Counted from the first letter of the stretch, positions 1 to 9,925 are shown. The stretch: 64,000 nt of DNA from Roseiarcus sp963805295 (GCA_963805295.1 CAWDTW010000031.1:167165-231164); one strand, 5' to 3'. Made by a program: numbers and translations. The notes: a model not told the origin generated them from the letters alone.

Positions 1-51
1 GCTCTTACAGACGTGCTTTATGGCGGCCGCACCTGACGAGGGCTGTTCGCA

Positions 52-291
52 ATGGCGGATCATTCCATTCCCCACTTTCACAATGACCCGGGCGTCCAAA
101 CGATCAAAGTCCGGGTGAAAGAGTTCATGTGCACTGGCGCGAAGCCGCCGTTCGATCACCCGCATATCTTTATCGACATGGGCTCGGACGACGAGGCGGT
201 CTGCTCCTATTGTTCGACCCGTTATGTTTACGACAACGCGCTCGACAGCGTCTGCGCGCCGCCCGAATGTGAGTTGCGCGGCGCAGAATAG
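52..291 (+). CDS. Zinc-finger domain protein (zf-CHCC / NDUFS6-like)
   Basis: A 79-residue protein. It has a Cys near residue 27, a His-rich stretch (HPHIFIDMG) and a CSYCSTRY motif near residues 51-58, which matches the small zinc-finger family related to the NDUFS6 subunit of complex I. In alphaproteobacteria these stand-alone proteins are usually annotated only as zinc-finger domain-containing. The start is the ATG at 52, and the gene ends 3 bases before the following monooxygenase, so the two are probably co-transcribed. The family call rests on motif spacing; the function is not known. Confidence 0.8.
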   Translation: MADHSIPHFHNDPGVQTIKVRVKEFMCTGAKPPFDHPHIFIDMGSDDEAVCSYCSTRYVYDNALDSVCAPPECELRGAE

Positions 292-294
292 AAC

Positions 295-1479
295 ATGTCT
301 CGGCGCGCGATCATTGCCGGCGCGGGCATCGGCGGCTTGGCGACGGCTTGCGCGCTGTCGCAGGCGGGCGTCGACGTCACTCTCTACGAGCGGACCGAGG
401 TTCTCGAGGAGTTCGGCGCGGGACTGCAGCTGACGCCGAACGCGACGCGCGTCCTGTCGAGACTCGGCATTCTTGAAAGCGTGCGCGCTGTCTCCACGGC
501 GCCCGACGCAGTGACCGTGTTGCGGGGTTCGGACGACGCCGTGCTCATGCGCATGGCGCTCGGCGACGCCGAGCGCCGCTGGGGAGCGCCCTACCTGGCA
601 ATTCATCGCGCCGACCTGCAACACAAGCTCGCCGACGCCGTCCGGGGTCTTTCGAACGCCCAATTGCTATTGGGATCGACCGTCGCCGGAATCGCTGCCG
701 ACGGCGATCGCGTGTCTGTAGGTCTGAAGCGAGGCGCGGCGACAATACAGGACAGCGCGGATCTGCTGATCGGCGCCGACGGATTGCGTTCCCGCGTCCG
801 CGAGCGTCTGGGCCTCGGCGAGGCCGACAAGGAGGCCTTCACCGGGCGCGTCGCGTTTCGCGCGACCGTCGAGTCGAGCCTCGTCGATTCTCGTTGGGCT
901 CGACCTGAGGTGTGCTTGCGCCTGGGTCCAAACGCCCATCTGGTTCACTATCCGCTGCGCAACGGATCGGTTGTCAATCTCGTGGCCGTCATCGAGGCGG
1001 CTTGGCGCGGCGGCGAGAACGACCATCCCTGGGACGGCGTCGCCGATCGGCCGGCTCTCGATCGCGCTTTCGCCCATTGGTCGGCGGCGACGCAGAAGCT
1101 CCTGGCGGTGGCGGCAAGTTGGCGAGCGTGGCCGCTTTGCGGCCGTCCGCCGATTGCATCCTTCTCGCTCGGGCGCATAGCGCTGGTGGGCGATGCGGCC
1201 CACCCCATGGTCCCTTTTCTTGCGCAAGGCGCGGCGCAGGCGATCGAGGATGCCGGGGCGATTGGGCGCGCCTTCTCGCAAACGAATTGCGTTCCTGAAG
1301 CGCTCGCCGACTATTCCCGAGACCGGGTCGCGCGCGCGACACGCGTTCAGGTCGAAGCGCAAAAGCAGGGTCGCGTCTATCATCTCAACGGTCCGATGGC
1401 GTTCGCCCGCGACGCGGCGATGCGCCTGTTAGGGCCGCAGCGACTGAGCGCGCGTTACGATTGGCTTTACGGCGCCTGA
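295..1479 (+). CDS. FAD-dependent monooxygenase (salicylate hydroxylase-like)
   Basis: A 394-residue flavoprotein of the class A aromatic hydroxylase family. It opens with a Rossmann FAD motif GAGIGGLA at residues 9-16, followed by a Glu/Arg pair (YER) that ends the second strand. It has the internal GADGLRSRVR motif near residue 158 and the GDAAHPM motif near residue 298 that contacts the flavin ribityl chain. Members use NAD(P)H and O2 to hydroxylate aromatic or isoprenoid-type substrates; the substrate here cannot be told. The ATG at 295 lies 3 bases after the zinc-finger gene. The 3' end overlaps the convergent transporter gene by 13 bases. Confidence 0.88.
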   Translation: MSRRAIIAGAGIGGLATACALSQAGVDVTLYERTEVLEEFGAGLQLTPNATRVLSRLGILESVRAVSTAPDAVTVLRGSDDAVLMRMALGDAERRWGAPYLAIHRADLQHKLADAVRGLSNAQLLLGSTVAGIAADGDRVSVGLKRGAATIQDSADLLIGADGLRSRVRERLGLGEADKEAFTGRVAFRATVESSLVDSRWARPEVCLRLGPNAHLVHYPLRNGSVVNLVAVIEAAWRGGENDHPWDGVADRPALDRAFAHWSAATQKLLAVAASWRAWPLCGRPPIASFSLGRIALVGDAAHPMVPFLAQGAAQAIEDAGAIGRAFSQTNCVPEALADYSRDRVARATRVQVEAQKQGRVYHLNGPMAFARDAAMRLLGPQRLSARYDWLYGA

Positions 1480-2648
1480 CGCGAGCTCAACGACGCGCCA
1501 CCGCGAGTGAAAAACAGCACCACGCCGCCGGCGATCAATCCCCAGAACGCCCCGCCGACACCGTAAATGCTAACGCCCGAAGCCGTAACCAGAAAGGCGA
1601 TCAGCACCGCCTCCCGCCCCTGCGTGTCCGCGAGCGCGTTGTGCAGCGCCGAGCCGAATGCATTGAGCAGCGCGAGCCCGGCCACCGCCTCGATGAGCAT
1701 GGGCGAGCCGGCGGCGAACGCCGTCACGCCTCCCGCCAACAGCCCGAAGACGACATATGTCGCGCCTGCGGTCACGGCGGCGATCCAACGCTTGGCCGGA
1801 TCCCGAGCGGCGTCGGGCGAAGCGCAGAGTGCTGCGGTGATTGCGCTCAAGTTCACGGCATGCCCGCCAAACGGGGCGGCCGCCAGCGTGAAGATGCCGG
1901 TCGCCGCCACCAGCGGCCCGGGGCTCGGACGATAGCCATAGGCCCAAAGCACCGCCAGCCCCGGCAGATTCTGCGATGCCATAGTGACGATGAACAATGG
2001 CGCCGCGAGGCCGACGATTGCTTCGACCGAGAACTGGGGCGCGACGAACATCGGGCGCGGCGTCATCATCGCCAGATCGAAACCCGCGGCCTGCCCGCTC
2101 GCCGCAATCACCACCCCTGCGACCAGCGCAGCCATCGGCGTCGCGTAGATGCGCTTCCAGCGCGAGACGACGAGCCACGACAGCACGATGAGGCCCGCGC
2201 CGACCGGCGCGTCGATCAGCGCCCGAATTGGCGCGAGGCAGAGTCCGAATGAGACGCCCGCCAGCATCGCGTTGGCGAGCGGGCCGGGGATCGCGGCAAC
2301 CATCCGCCCGAACGGTTTGCAGAGTGCGGCCGCGACGATAAGGAGGCCGACCACCAGAAAGGCGCCGACCGCTGCAGGAAATCCTCCGGACGCCGCCCCC
2401 GTTGCAGCCAAGAGCGCGGCGCCCGGCGTCGACCAAGCTGAAGATATCGGCATTCGCGATGCGACGCTGAGGCCGATGCCCGCGATCCCCATCGCGACCG
2501 ACAAAGCCATCAGACCGGAGGCGGCTTGCGCGTCGCTGGCGCCGACCGCGGTCAGCCCCTTGATAATGACGGCGAAAGACGAGGCAAACCCGACAAAGGC
2601 GATCATCATGCCGGCGACAATTGGCTGCATCACGGATCGTGAAGTCAT
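1467..2648 (-). CDS. benE: Benzoate/H+ symporter, BenE family
   Basis: A 393-residue, very hydrophobic protein with about 10-12 predicted membrane segments, the usual length for BenE transporters. The N-terminus (PIVAGMMIAFVGFASSF) and the conserved segment around GGHAVNLSAITAALC fit the family, which imports benzoate with protons. It converges on the flavin monooxygenase with a 13-base overlap. That pairing suggests, but does not prove, a link to aromatic compound use. The start is the ATG at 2648; a second Met at residue 7 is an alternative. Confidence 0.85.
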   Translation of the reverse strand: MTSRSVMQPIVAGMMIAFVGFASSFAVIIKGLTAVGASDAQAASGLMALSVAMGIAGIGLSVASRMPISSAWSTPGAALLAATGAASGGFPAAVGAFLVVGLLIVAAALCKPFGRMVAAIPGPLANAMLAGVSFGLCLAPIRALIDAPVGAGLIVLSWLVVSRWKRIYATPMAALVAGVVIAASGQAAGFDLAMMTPRPMFVAPQFSVEAIVGLAAPLFIVTMASQNLPGLAVLWAYGYRPSPGPLVAATGIFTLAAAPFGGHAVNLSAITAALCASPDAARDPAKRWIAAVTAGATYVVFGLLAGGVTAFAAGSPMLIEAVAGLALLNAFGSALHNALADTQGREAVLIAFLVTASGVSIYGVGGAFWGLIAGGVVLFFTRGGASLSSRQAP

Positions 2649-2733
2649 CGGCGCCAGCCTGGTTGCAAGTCGAATCGAGACATTCTAGGTGAACGGGCCG
2701 GGCACGGCCACTTCTGGGATGCGCGGCTGAAAT

Positions 2734-3505
2734 TCAGTGCAAGATCTGGCTCAAAAACAGCTTCGTGCGGTCGTGTTGCGGATTGTCGAAGAACGGCCCG
2801 GGGGCATTGATTTCGACAATCTCACCGTTGTCCATGAACACGACGCGGTCGGCGACCTGCCGCGCGAAGCCCATTTCGTGCGTCACGACGATCATCGTCA
2901 TGCCGTCCTGCGCGAGCGCGGTCATCGTGTCGAGTACTTCTTTCACCATCTCGGGATCGAGCGCCGAGGTCGGCTCGTCGAACAGCATGATCTTCAGGAT
3001 TCATGCAGAGAGCGCGCGCGATCGCGACGCGCTGCTGCTGGCCGCCGGACAGTTGACCTGGATATTTGGTCGCCTGTTCCGGGATCTTGACCCGGGTAAG
3101 CAATTTCATCGCCAGGTCTTCGGCGTTGCGCTTGGGCACCCTGCGGACCCAGATCGGCGCCAGCGTGCAATTCTCCAGGACAGTCAGGTGGGGGAAGAGG
3201 TTGAAACTCTGAAAGACCATGCCGACCTCTCGCCGCACCTCGTCGATGCGCCTAATGTCCGGCATCAACTCCACTCCGTCGACCACGATCGACCCGCGCT
3301 GGTGCACCTCGAGGCGGTTGACGCATCGAATGAGCGTCGATTTGCCGGAACCGGACGGGCCGCAAATGACGATCCGCTCTCCCCGTGTGACCGTCAAATT
3401 GATGTTGCGCAGCACGTGGAAGCTTCCGTACCACTTGTGGACGGCGACGAAGTCGATGGCCGCGTCGCTGGAGGACAGGTTGACGGCCGGATTTCGTTGG
3501 GTCAT
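2734..3505 (-). pseudogene. aapP: Amino-acid ABC transporter ATP-binding protein, one frameshift
   Basis: This is the ATPase of a polar/general L-amino-acid importer. The upstream frame has Walker A GPSGSGKST, the Q-loop segment and the signature LSGGQQQR. The Walker B segment LFDEPTSALDPEM lies in a second frame that starts at 2988. The two join near 2994-2996, where removing one base restores the expected CMNPKIMLFDEP reading. The start is the ATG at 3505, which overlaps the stop of the permease gene (ATGA). Apart from the shift the reconstructed length of about 256 residues is normal, so this may be a sequencing error rather than a dead gene. Confidence 0.82.
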
Positions 3506-4633
3506 CGCTTGCGCCCCTTGGCGAGCAGACGCTCCACATAGGCCGAGTACCGCGACATGCCGTAGCAGGCGGCGAAGTAGAACATTCCAGCGAAGACATA
3601 GCCCGTCGCCATGATCGTCGGCCCGCTCCATGCCGGATCCTTGAAAGCATTGTTCATTGCTTCGAGAAAGTCGGTCACGCCCACGATCGAAACCAGGGTG
3701 GTGTCCATGAACAACCCGACGAAATTATTGACGATTCCTGGTATGATCATGGTCAGAGCCTGCGGCAGCACGACCAGCGCCATCATCCGCGGATAATCGA
3801 GTCCGAGCGCCATCGCCCCTTCATACTGACCTCGGCCAAGCAACTGCAGCCCCCCGCGCACCTCTTCCGCCATATAAGCCGCCGAAAACAGGGTGATGCC
3901 GATAAGCGGACGCAACAGCCGGTCCGGCGTCCAGGAACTCGGGGACGAAGAGAGGCAGCATTGTGTTCGCCATGAATAGGATGGTGATGAACGGCGCTCC
4001 GCGCACGAATTCGATGAACATGACGCTGGCCGTTCGGACGACAGGCATTTGAGAGCGTCGTCCAAGCGCGAGCAATACGCCCAACGGCAGCGAGAAAACG
4101 ATGCCGACGACAGCCGTCAGCAAGGAGACCAGGATTCCGCCCCATAGCAACGTGTCGACGATCGGGAGCCCGAGCGCCCCAAAACCGCGCAGAAGGGCGA
4201 ATGCGAAGACCGGATAGGCGACGAAGAACGTCAGCGCGCCCCATCCGCGGCGAGGCGCGTTCGGCCATAGCAGCCAGACGATCAAACAGGCGCCCGTCGC
4301 CTCGACGATGTTGACACGCCACCGCTCCGAGATCGGATAGGAGCCGAAGCGCAGGTACTCGAGCTTTCCGGAAATGAACGCCCAACAGGCGCCGTCCTGG
4401 TGTTGCCGACACAGGCCCCCGTCCGGCGCGCTCCACACCGCCTTCGTCGTAGCCCATGCGATCACAGGCGGCAGCAGCCACAAGCCGAGCGCGATAAACG
4501 CGAAAGTCGTCAGGCTTGACCCGACCGACGAGAAGAGATTCGCCTTCGCCCATTCGAGCCCGCCGCTGGAGAGGGAAGGCGGCGGATCTTCGGGTTCGGA
4601 CGTCTCCCGGACAAAAGCCGGCGCTTCAGTCAC
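3502..4633 (-). pseudogene. aapM: Amino-acid ABC transporter permease AapM-like, one frameshift
   Basis: An inner-membrane permease of the HisMQ family. The N-terminal frame runs from a GTG start at 4633 and holds several membrane segments and the start of the permease domain (EFVRGAPFITILFM). The C-terminal frame carries the conserved loop around AAYMAEEVRGGLQ and the EAA-type loop (ALGLDYPRMMALVVLPQAL), and ends at 3502. One extra base near 3931-3932 explains the break (a double C where one gives EFLTPDRLLRPL). It abuts aapQ and overlaps aapP by 4 bases, the layout of an aapQMP operon. Confidence 0.82.
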
Positions 4634-5791
4634 TCAATGCTCCTGCACTGCGTGGAGAGCGTCATATGTGTTCAGTGCAGCCGCTACAGCGAGCGATATC
4701 GCGAGATATACAGCCATGGTGATCGCCATCACCTGCACCGCCGCCTGCGTTTGATTGAGCACAGTGCCGGCGAAGATCTGAACGAGGTCCGGATAACCGA
4801 TGAAGACCGCAAGCGATGAATTCTTGACCACATTGAGATACTGCGAAGTGAGCGGCGGAACGATGAGCCGCATGGCTTGGGGGACCACCACCAGTCTGGT
4901 CGCCGGACCGCGATGGAGCCCGAGTGCGCTGGCCGCCTCCACCTGGCCGTGGGGCACGGCCTGAACGCCCGCTCGAACAATTTCGGCGATGAACGCGGCG
5001 GTGAACGTGACGAGGCCAAACACGAGCGCCGCCAATTCCGGAATGACCTGTATTCCGCCCTTCAGGTTGAAGCCCGACAGTTTGGCGATGTCGAATGAAA
5101 ACGGCGCGCCGGTTGCGGCAATCGCCAGCGCAGGCAGTCCGAGGAGGAGAGCCGCCGAAACGCCCGCGATCGGCACCTGGGCGCCGGTACGGTCCTGCCG
5201 CCGCCGCGCCCATACGCGAAAAATGAGGGACGCGGCGAACGCCAGCGCGATCGCCGCGACAAACCACGACGCCGCGGGGAGCGCGACAGGCGCCGGCAGG
5301 AACAGCCCGCGGTTATTGAGATAGATCGCATCGCCCAGGCTCATCGACTGACGCGGCCCGGGCAACGATTTCAAAACTGCATTGTACCAGAACAGCAACT
5401 GCAGCAGTAGCGGCGTATTGCGCAGCACGTTCGTATAGACGAGCGCGGACCGAGATAGGAGCCAGTTCGGCGACAGGCGCGCAACGCCGATCGCGAACCC
5501 GAACAGCGTCGCGAGCGGGATGCAGATAGCGGCGACGAGAAGCGTGTTGAGCAGCCCGACCCAGAAGGCGCGTCCGTAGGTCGACAGTCCGGAATACGGG
5601 ATCAGATGAAGATTGATTTCGAAGCCGGCGACCTGATTCCAGAAGCCGAGGCCCATCGGAATGCCGCGCGCCTGCATGTTCACATAGGCATTGTAGCCCC
5701 CGGACGCGACCAGTGCGCCGAGCGCGCCGATCAGCAGCCCTTGATAGACGAGCCCCCGCACCCGTGGATCGTTGATCAGCGCTCCGTTCAC
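4634..5791 (-). CDS. aapQ: Amino-acid ABC transporter permease AapQ-like
   Basis: A 385-residue permease of the HisMQ family. It has an N-terminal membrane segment (GLLIGALGALVASGG), then GLLNTLLVAAICIPLA, the NVLRNTPLLLQLLFWY segment typical of AapQ, and a C-terminal EAA loop around ALGLHRGPATRLVVVPQAM. The open frame extends upstream to 6151, but that part is low-complexity Arg/Ala sequence. I chose the GTG at 5791 because a GGAGG sits just ahead of it at 5796-5800 and the resulting length fits the family. It heads an aapQMP operon. No aapJ-type periplasmic binding protein gene lies upstream. Confidence 0.85.
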   Translation of the reverse strand: MNGALINDPRVRGLVYQGLLIGALGALVASGGYNAYVNMQARGIPMGLGFWNQVAGFEINLHLIPYSGLSTYGRAFWVGLLNTLLVAAICIPLATLFGFAIGVARLSPNWLLSRSALVYTNVLRNTPLLLQLLFWYNAVLKSLPGPRQSMSLGDAIYLNNRGLFLPAPVALPAASWFVAAIALAFAASLIFRVWARRRQDRTGAQVPIAGVSAALLLGLPALAIAATGAPFSFDIAKLSGFNLKGGIQVIPELAALVFGLVTFTAAFIAEIVRAGVQAVPHGQVEAASALGLHRGPATRLVVVPQAMRLIVPPLTSQYLNVVKNSSLAVFIGYPDLVQIFAGTVLNQTQAAVQVMAITMAVYLAISLAVAAALNTYDALHAVQEH

Positions 5792-6223
5792 GGGACCTCC
5801 TTCTGTCCGACAGATCAGCCTCCGGGCCGATGCTGCCGAACCGACGCTTTCCGCGCAAGTTGTCCCTGCCTCGCCGACATCGGGCGGCCGCCTGGACGCA
5901 TCGCGGACTTCATCTCGACGCGGTCTTGCGCCGGTCGCGAGGGCTTCGAAGGGGACCGTTGGAGGCTCGGCGCTCGCGTGCCCTTCGCGCCTATCTTCGA
6001 GGTCGAGAGCGCAATCGATCGCGACCGGCCCAGCCGTTGCCGGGCGGCTGGAAATGTCGCTGCAAGCGGTTGAAAAGATTGAATCCGCGGATGGAAATGG
6101 CGCGCCGCCAGACAAGTCGAAGCCGAGAGGCGCAACCCCGCCGGCGGGCAACGCTCGAACGGCCGCCCCCCGCTCCTGCGCGGAACGCCGGCCTCCGAGT
6201 GAACGCCAGCCTGGCTCTCCGAA
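5792..6223. other. 432-base gap with no convincing gene
   Basis: This lies between aapQ and the suf operon, both on the minus strand. Open frames are present in most registers because of the high GC content, but they read as Arg/Ala/Pro-rich shadow protein without a recognisable family. In relatives an aapJ binding-protein gene would be expected upstream of aapQ; the gap is too short to hold one (about 1 kb). It must carry the aapQ promoter and the end of the suf transcript, but I see no clear terminator. Confidence 0.5.
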
Positions 6224-6607
6224 TTACCACATGTCGAGCGCCACCCGCGCCTCGTCAGACATGCGGCTTTGATCCCACGGCGGATCGAACACCATATTCA
6301 CTTTGACGCCAGCCACGCCTGGCACAACGCCGACGGCGTTTTCGACCCACAGCGGCATTTCCCCCGCGACCGGGCAAGCTGGCGCCGTCAACGTCATTTC
6401 GATCGTGACAAAGCGGCTGTCGTCGATATCCACGTTGTAAATGAGGCCGAGTTCGTAAATGTCCGCCGGGATTTCCGGGTCGTAAACCGTCTTCAGCGCA
6501 GCGATGATGGAATCGGTCAGCGCGCGCAGCTCTTCAGGCGTCATCACCGACGGCGGTTTTAACGCCCTCGGCTGTGTTGAAACGGCGTCGCTGTGCGCAT
6601 CGTTCAT
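6224..6607 (-). CDS. sufT: Fe-S assembly protein SufT (DUF59/MIP18 family)
   Basis: A 127-residue protein with the MIP18/DUF59 fold. The core starts TVYDPEIPADIYELGLIYN, and the conserved TLTAPACPVAGEMP segment contains the reactive Cys. The C-terminus has the FDPPWDQSRMSDEARVAL pattern seen in SUF-linked members. SufT-type proteins help in maturation of Fe-S proteins. It is the last gene of sufBCDS-sufT, 12 bases after sufS, on the same strand. Confidence 0.9.
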   Translation of the reverse strand: MNDAHSDAVSTQPRALKPPSVMTPEELRALTDSIIAALKTVYDPEIPADIYELGLIYNVDIDDSRFVTIEMTLTAPACPVAGEMPLWVENAVGVVPGVAGVKVNMVFDPPWDQSRMSDEARVALDMW

Positions 6608-6619
6608 GCGGCGACCTCC

Positions 6620-7867
6620 CTAGATGAACAACTTCTGCGCGCGATCCAGAGCGTCCGCGAGCGCGTCGACTTCCGCGAACGTATTGTAAAGGGCGAAGGA
6701 CGCCCGGCAAGTCGACGTCACTCCGAACCGCTGCATCACCGGCATGGCGCAGTGGGTTCCCGCCCGGACCGCCACGCCCGATCTGTCGATTAGGGTCGAC
6801 ACATCGTGCGCATGCGCCCCCTGCATGTTGAACGAAAGGATCGGGCCTTTTCCTGGCGCTGTGCCGAAGATCCGCAGCGAGTTGATCTTGGACAGGCGTT
6901 CATGGGCGTAGGCGCTCAGCGCCTCCTCGTGCGCTCGGATGCGCGATCTGCCGATCCCCTCCATGTAATCGAGCGCCGCCCCGAGGCCGATCGCCTGCAC
7001 GATGGGCGGCGTCCCCGCCTCGAAGCGATGCGGCGGCTGATTGTAGGTGACGGTCTCGCGGGTGACCTCCTCGATCATTTCGCCGCCGCCAAGGAAGGGC
7101 GGCAAGGACTCGAGCAGCTCACGCTTGGCGTAAAGGACCCCGACGCCGGTCGGGCCATAGACCTTATGGCCGGTCAGCGCATAGAAGTCGGCATCGAGGT
7201 CGCGGACGTCGACGTCGAGATGAACGGCTCCCTGAGAGCCGTCGACGAGCACCTTGATGCCGCGCTCATGGGCTAGCCTGACCATCTTCTTGACCGGAGG
7301 CGCGGTCCCCAGGACATTCGACATTTGGGTGATCGCGACGATCTTCGTCCGGTCGCTCAGCGCCCGCTCGAAAGCCTCCATAGAAAACGAGCCGTCGTCG
7401 CCGATTTCGACCCAGCGCAGGACGGCGCCCTTGCGCTCGCGGTGGAAGTGCCAGGGAACAATGTTGGAGTGATGCTCCATCACGCTCAGCACGATTTCGT
7501 CGCCCGCGCCGATGTTTTTCAGTCCATAGCTCGCCGCCGCGAGATTGATCGCCTCGGTCGCCGACCGAGTGAATATGATTTCTTCGGTCGACGCGGCGTT
7601 CAGGAACCGACGCACGCTCTCGCGCGCCGCCTCATAGGCTTCCGTCGCCGCGTTCGCGAGATAATGCAGTCCCCGGTGGACGTTCGCATATTCGTGCTCG
7701 TAGGCGTGCACCAGCCGGTCGATGACGGCTTTCGGCTTCTGCGCCGAGGCGGCGTTGTCCAGGTAGACCAGAGGCTTGCCGTAAGGCCGTTCGGCGAGGA
7801 TCGGGAAATCCTGGCGAACTCTGGCGACATCATAGGGCTCAAGGGGCGTCCGGACGAAGTCGTTCAC
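6620..7867 (-). CDS. sufS: Cysteine desulfurase SufS
   Basis: A 415-residue PLP-dependent enzyme that takes sulfur from L-cysteine for Fe-S cluster assembly. The PLP lysine lies in TGHKVYGPTG near residue 232. The catalytic Cys is in RAGTHCAMP near residue 372, where many SufS proteins have GHHC. The N-terminal PYGKPLVYLDNAASAQKP is typical of the family. The start is a GTG at 7867 that overlaps the sufD stop (GTGA), showing tight coupling. No sufE or sufU partner gene is in the window. Confidence 0.95.
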   Translation of the reverse strand: MNDFVRTPLEPYDVARVRQDFPILAERPYGKPLVYLDNAASAQKPKAVIDRLVHAYEHEYANVHRGLHYLANAATEAYEAARESVRRFLNAASTEEIIFTRSATEAINLAAASYGLKNIGAGDEIVLSVMEHHSNIVPWHFHRERKGAVLRWVEIGDDGSFSMEAFERALSDRTKIVAITQMSNVLGTAPPVKKMVRLAHERGIKVLVDGSQGAVHLDVDVRDLDADFYALTGHKVYGPTGVGVLYAKRELLESLPPFLGGGEMIEEVTRETVTYNQPPHRFEAGTPPIVQAIGLGAALDYMEGIGRSRIRAHEEALSAYAHERLSKINSLRIFGTAPGKGPILSFNMQGAHAHDVSTLIDRSGVAVRAGTHCAMPVMQRFGVTSTCRASFALYNTFAEVDALADALDRAQKLFI

Positions 7868-9168
7868 GCGTGCGCCTCCCCCGTCGCGCCGTCGCTTCGC
7901 GCCGCGGCCGCGCCTCTGGACGCCAGCCAGGCGCGAAACGGCGCGCGCAAAGCTTCGGCGAGCGTTTCATCATCGACGCGGTCGATGGCCTCTCCTCCGA
8001 AAGCCTCCAACAGCATCGCTTCGGCGTCGTCTCTTGGAACCCCGCGGGACCTTAAGTAGAAAACCTGCTCGGGGTCGAGCGATCCCACGGTGGCGCCATG
8101 GCCGCAAACCACGTCGTCGGCAAAAATCTCGAGTTCCGGCTTCACGTTCATCTGCGCGTGCGGCGACAAGAGGACAGCTTGCGATTTCATCGCTCCGTCA
8201 GTCTTTTGCGCGCCGTTTGCGACGACCACTTTCCCCTGAAAGGTTCCGATCGCCTCGTCGCCGACGATCGCGCGGTAGAATTCGCGGCTCGTTCCGCCCG
8301 GCGCCGAATGGAGGACCTGCAAGGTTGTGTCTGCGCGCCGCGCATCATTGAGCAGCGCCAATCCGCTGAGCGCGACCTTCGCCGCTTCACCGACCAATCT
8401 GGCGAATATCTGCCGGCGCGTCAGCACGCCTCCCGAAACGAGGGCAAACGCATTGAGCTCGGCCTTCTCGTCGAGTTCGATAATCTGGCTTTCGAGATGC
8501 AACTCCGCGGCGTCGTCCACCACAACGACATGCTTGAGCCGCGCGCCTTTCGCTAGCGTCAAGGTCGTCGCGGCGTGCCGCTGCACAGCCTTGCCGGCGC
8601 CGAGAAACGTCTCGACGAATGATGCGCGCGCGCCGACGCCGAGCGCGATCTCGATTCGGGAATAAAGCGAATATGCGCCTTCACCGCTCGCGATGTTGAC
8701 GATCTCGATCGGCACGGCGATTTCGGCGCCGTCGGATACCTCGACGGCGCAGCCGTCAAGGCTCATCGCCTCGATGAGCGCGACCATGGGGTCCTCTGTG
8801 CCCAACGGCTGCGCGTCTCGCCTGACGACGGCTACGCCGGCCGGCAACTCCTCGCTCAAGTCCGCGATCAACCGCCCATTGAGCATGACCAGCCTCGCGA
8901 ACCCGATCTTCTTGTGCTCAGCCAAGGCTTGACGCGCGTTCTCGATTGCAGCGTGATCGGGAGCCGGCGCCAGCGGCGCCGCGTCGGCCATCGCGGCGCG
9001 CAAGTCGGTGTAGTGCCACGATTCGACCCGTCGCGTCGGCAGGCCGCGGTCGACGAAGCGCTTGAACGCGGCGGCGCGCCGCGGCGACGGCGCTAAATCC
9101 TTTTGCGCCTCGAACTGCTTGACGAGGGTCGCTTCGGCGCTCGATCGTGGGAAGGCATGGGCAGTCAT
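7864..9168 (-). CDS. sufD: Fe-S scaffold subunit SufD
   Basis: A 434-residue protein of the SufB/SufD beta-helix family, a subunit of the SufBC2D scaffold complex in the cytoplasm. The C-terminal half has the family signature regions around HGATVGSLDPEQVFYLRSRG, with the conserved His of the SufB-SufD interface. The frame stays open to 9255, but the ATG at 9168 sits just downstream of sufC (7-base gap) and gives the usual N-terminus. It overlaps sufS by 4 bases. Confidence 0.93.
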   Translation of the reverse strand: MTAHAFPRSSAEATLVKQFEAQKDLAPSPRRAAAFKRFVDRGLPTRRVESWHYTDLRAAMADAAPLAPAPDHAAIENARQALAEHKKIGFARLVMLNGRLIADLSEELPAGVAVVRRDAQPLGTEDPMVALIEAMSLDGCAVEVSDGAEIAVPIEIVNIASGEGAYSLYSRIEIALGVGARASFVETFLGAGKAVQRHAATTLTLAKGARLKHVVVVDDAAELHLESQIIELDEKAELNAFALVSGGVLTRRQIFARLVGEAAKVALSGLALLNDARRADTTLQVLHSAPGGTSREFYRAIVGDEAIGTFQGKVVVANGAQKTDGAMKSQAVLLSPHAQMNVKPELEIFADDVVCGHGATVGSLDPEQVFYLRSRGVPRDDAEAMLLEAFGGEAIDRVDDETLAEALRAPFRAWLASRGAAAARSDGATGEAHA

Positions 9169-9175
9169 CGGCGCC

Positions 9176-9925
9176 TCACGCAAGCTCTTCCGCGAAGTCG
9201 CGGTAGCCTTTTCGCTCGAGCTCGAGGGCAAGCTCGGGTCCGCCGCTGGCCACAATGCGGCCTCTCGCCATCACGTGCACCACATCGGGCCTGATGTGGT
9301 CGAGAAGCCGCTGATAGTGGGTGATGACGAGAAAGCCCCGGCTCGAATCGCGTTGCGCGTTGACGCCGTCGGAGACGATCCGCAACGCGTCGATGTCGAG
9401 CCCCGAGTTCGTCTCGTCGAGCACGGCGAGACGCGGTTGAAGCAGCGTCATCTGCAACACCTCGAAGCGTTTCTTCTCTCCCCCCGAAAACCCGACGTTG
9501 AGCGGACGGCGGAGCATTTCCTGGTCGATTTTCAACGTCTTCGACGCCTCCCGCACGCGACGCATGAATTCCGGCGTCGTGAGGTCGCCTTCCCCTCGCG
9601 CTCGTCGGTGCGCGTTCAGCGCCGCTTTCAGGAATGTCATGGTCGCGACGCCCGGGATCTCGATCGGATATTGGAAGGCGAGGAACACGCCCTTTTGCGC
9701 GCGTTCATCAGGCTCCAGTTCCAGAAGGTTCTCCCCGTCGAACCTGATCTCGCCCGAGGTGACCTCGTAATCGGGCCTACCGGCGATGACATATGCGAGC
9801 GTCGACTTGCCGGAGCCGTTCGGCCCCATGATCGCCGCGACCTCGCCCGCCTTGACCGTGAGGCTCAGCCCCTCGAGGATCGAGTTGCCGTGAACGGAAA
9901 CGCTGAGATTCTTGATTTCGAGCAT
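9176..9925 (-). CDS. sufC: Fe-S assembly ATPase SufC
   Basis: A 249-residue ABC-type ATPase that drives the SufBC2D scaffold. Walker A is GPNGSGKST at residues 33-41, the signature is FSGGEKKR, and Walker B runs into DETNSGLDID. Most SufC proteins have DETDSGLDID, so the Asp-to-Asn change in this stretch is a small variation outside the catalytic Glu. It sits between sufB and sufD on the same strand. Confidence 0.95.
   Translation of the reverse strand: MLEIKNLSVSVHGNSILEGLSLTVKAGEVAAIMGPNGSGKSTLAYVIAGRPDYEVTSGEIRFDGENLLELEPDERAQKGVFLAFQYPIEIPGVATMTFLKAALNAHRRARGEGDLTTPEFMRRVREASKTLKIDQEMLRRPLNVGFSGGEKKRFEVLQMTLLQPRLAVLDETNSGLDIDALRIVSDGVNAQRDSSRGFLVITHYQRLLDHIRPDVVHVMARGRIVASGGPELALELERKGYRDFAEELA

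Noticed and set aside
5792..6151. 120-residue N-terminal extension of aapQ
   Set aside because: Low-complexity Arg/Ala/Pro sequence; a GTG with GGAGG at 5791 gives the normal permease start.
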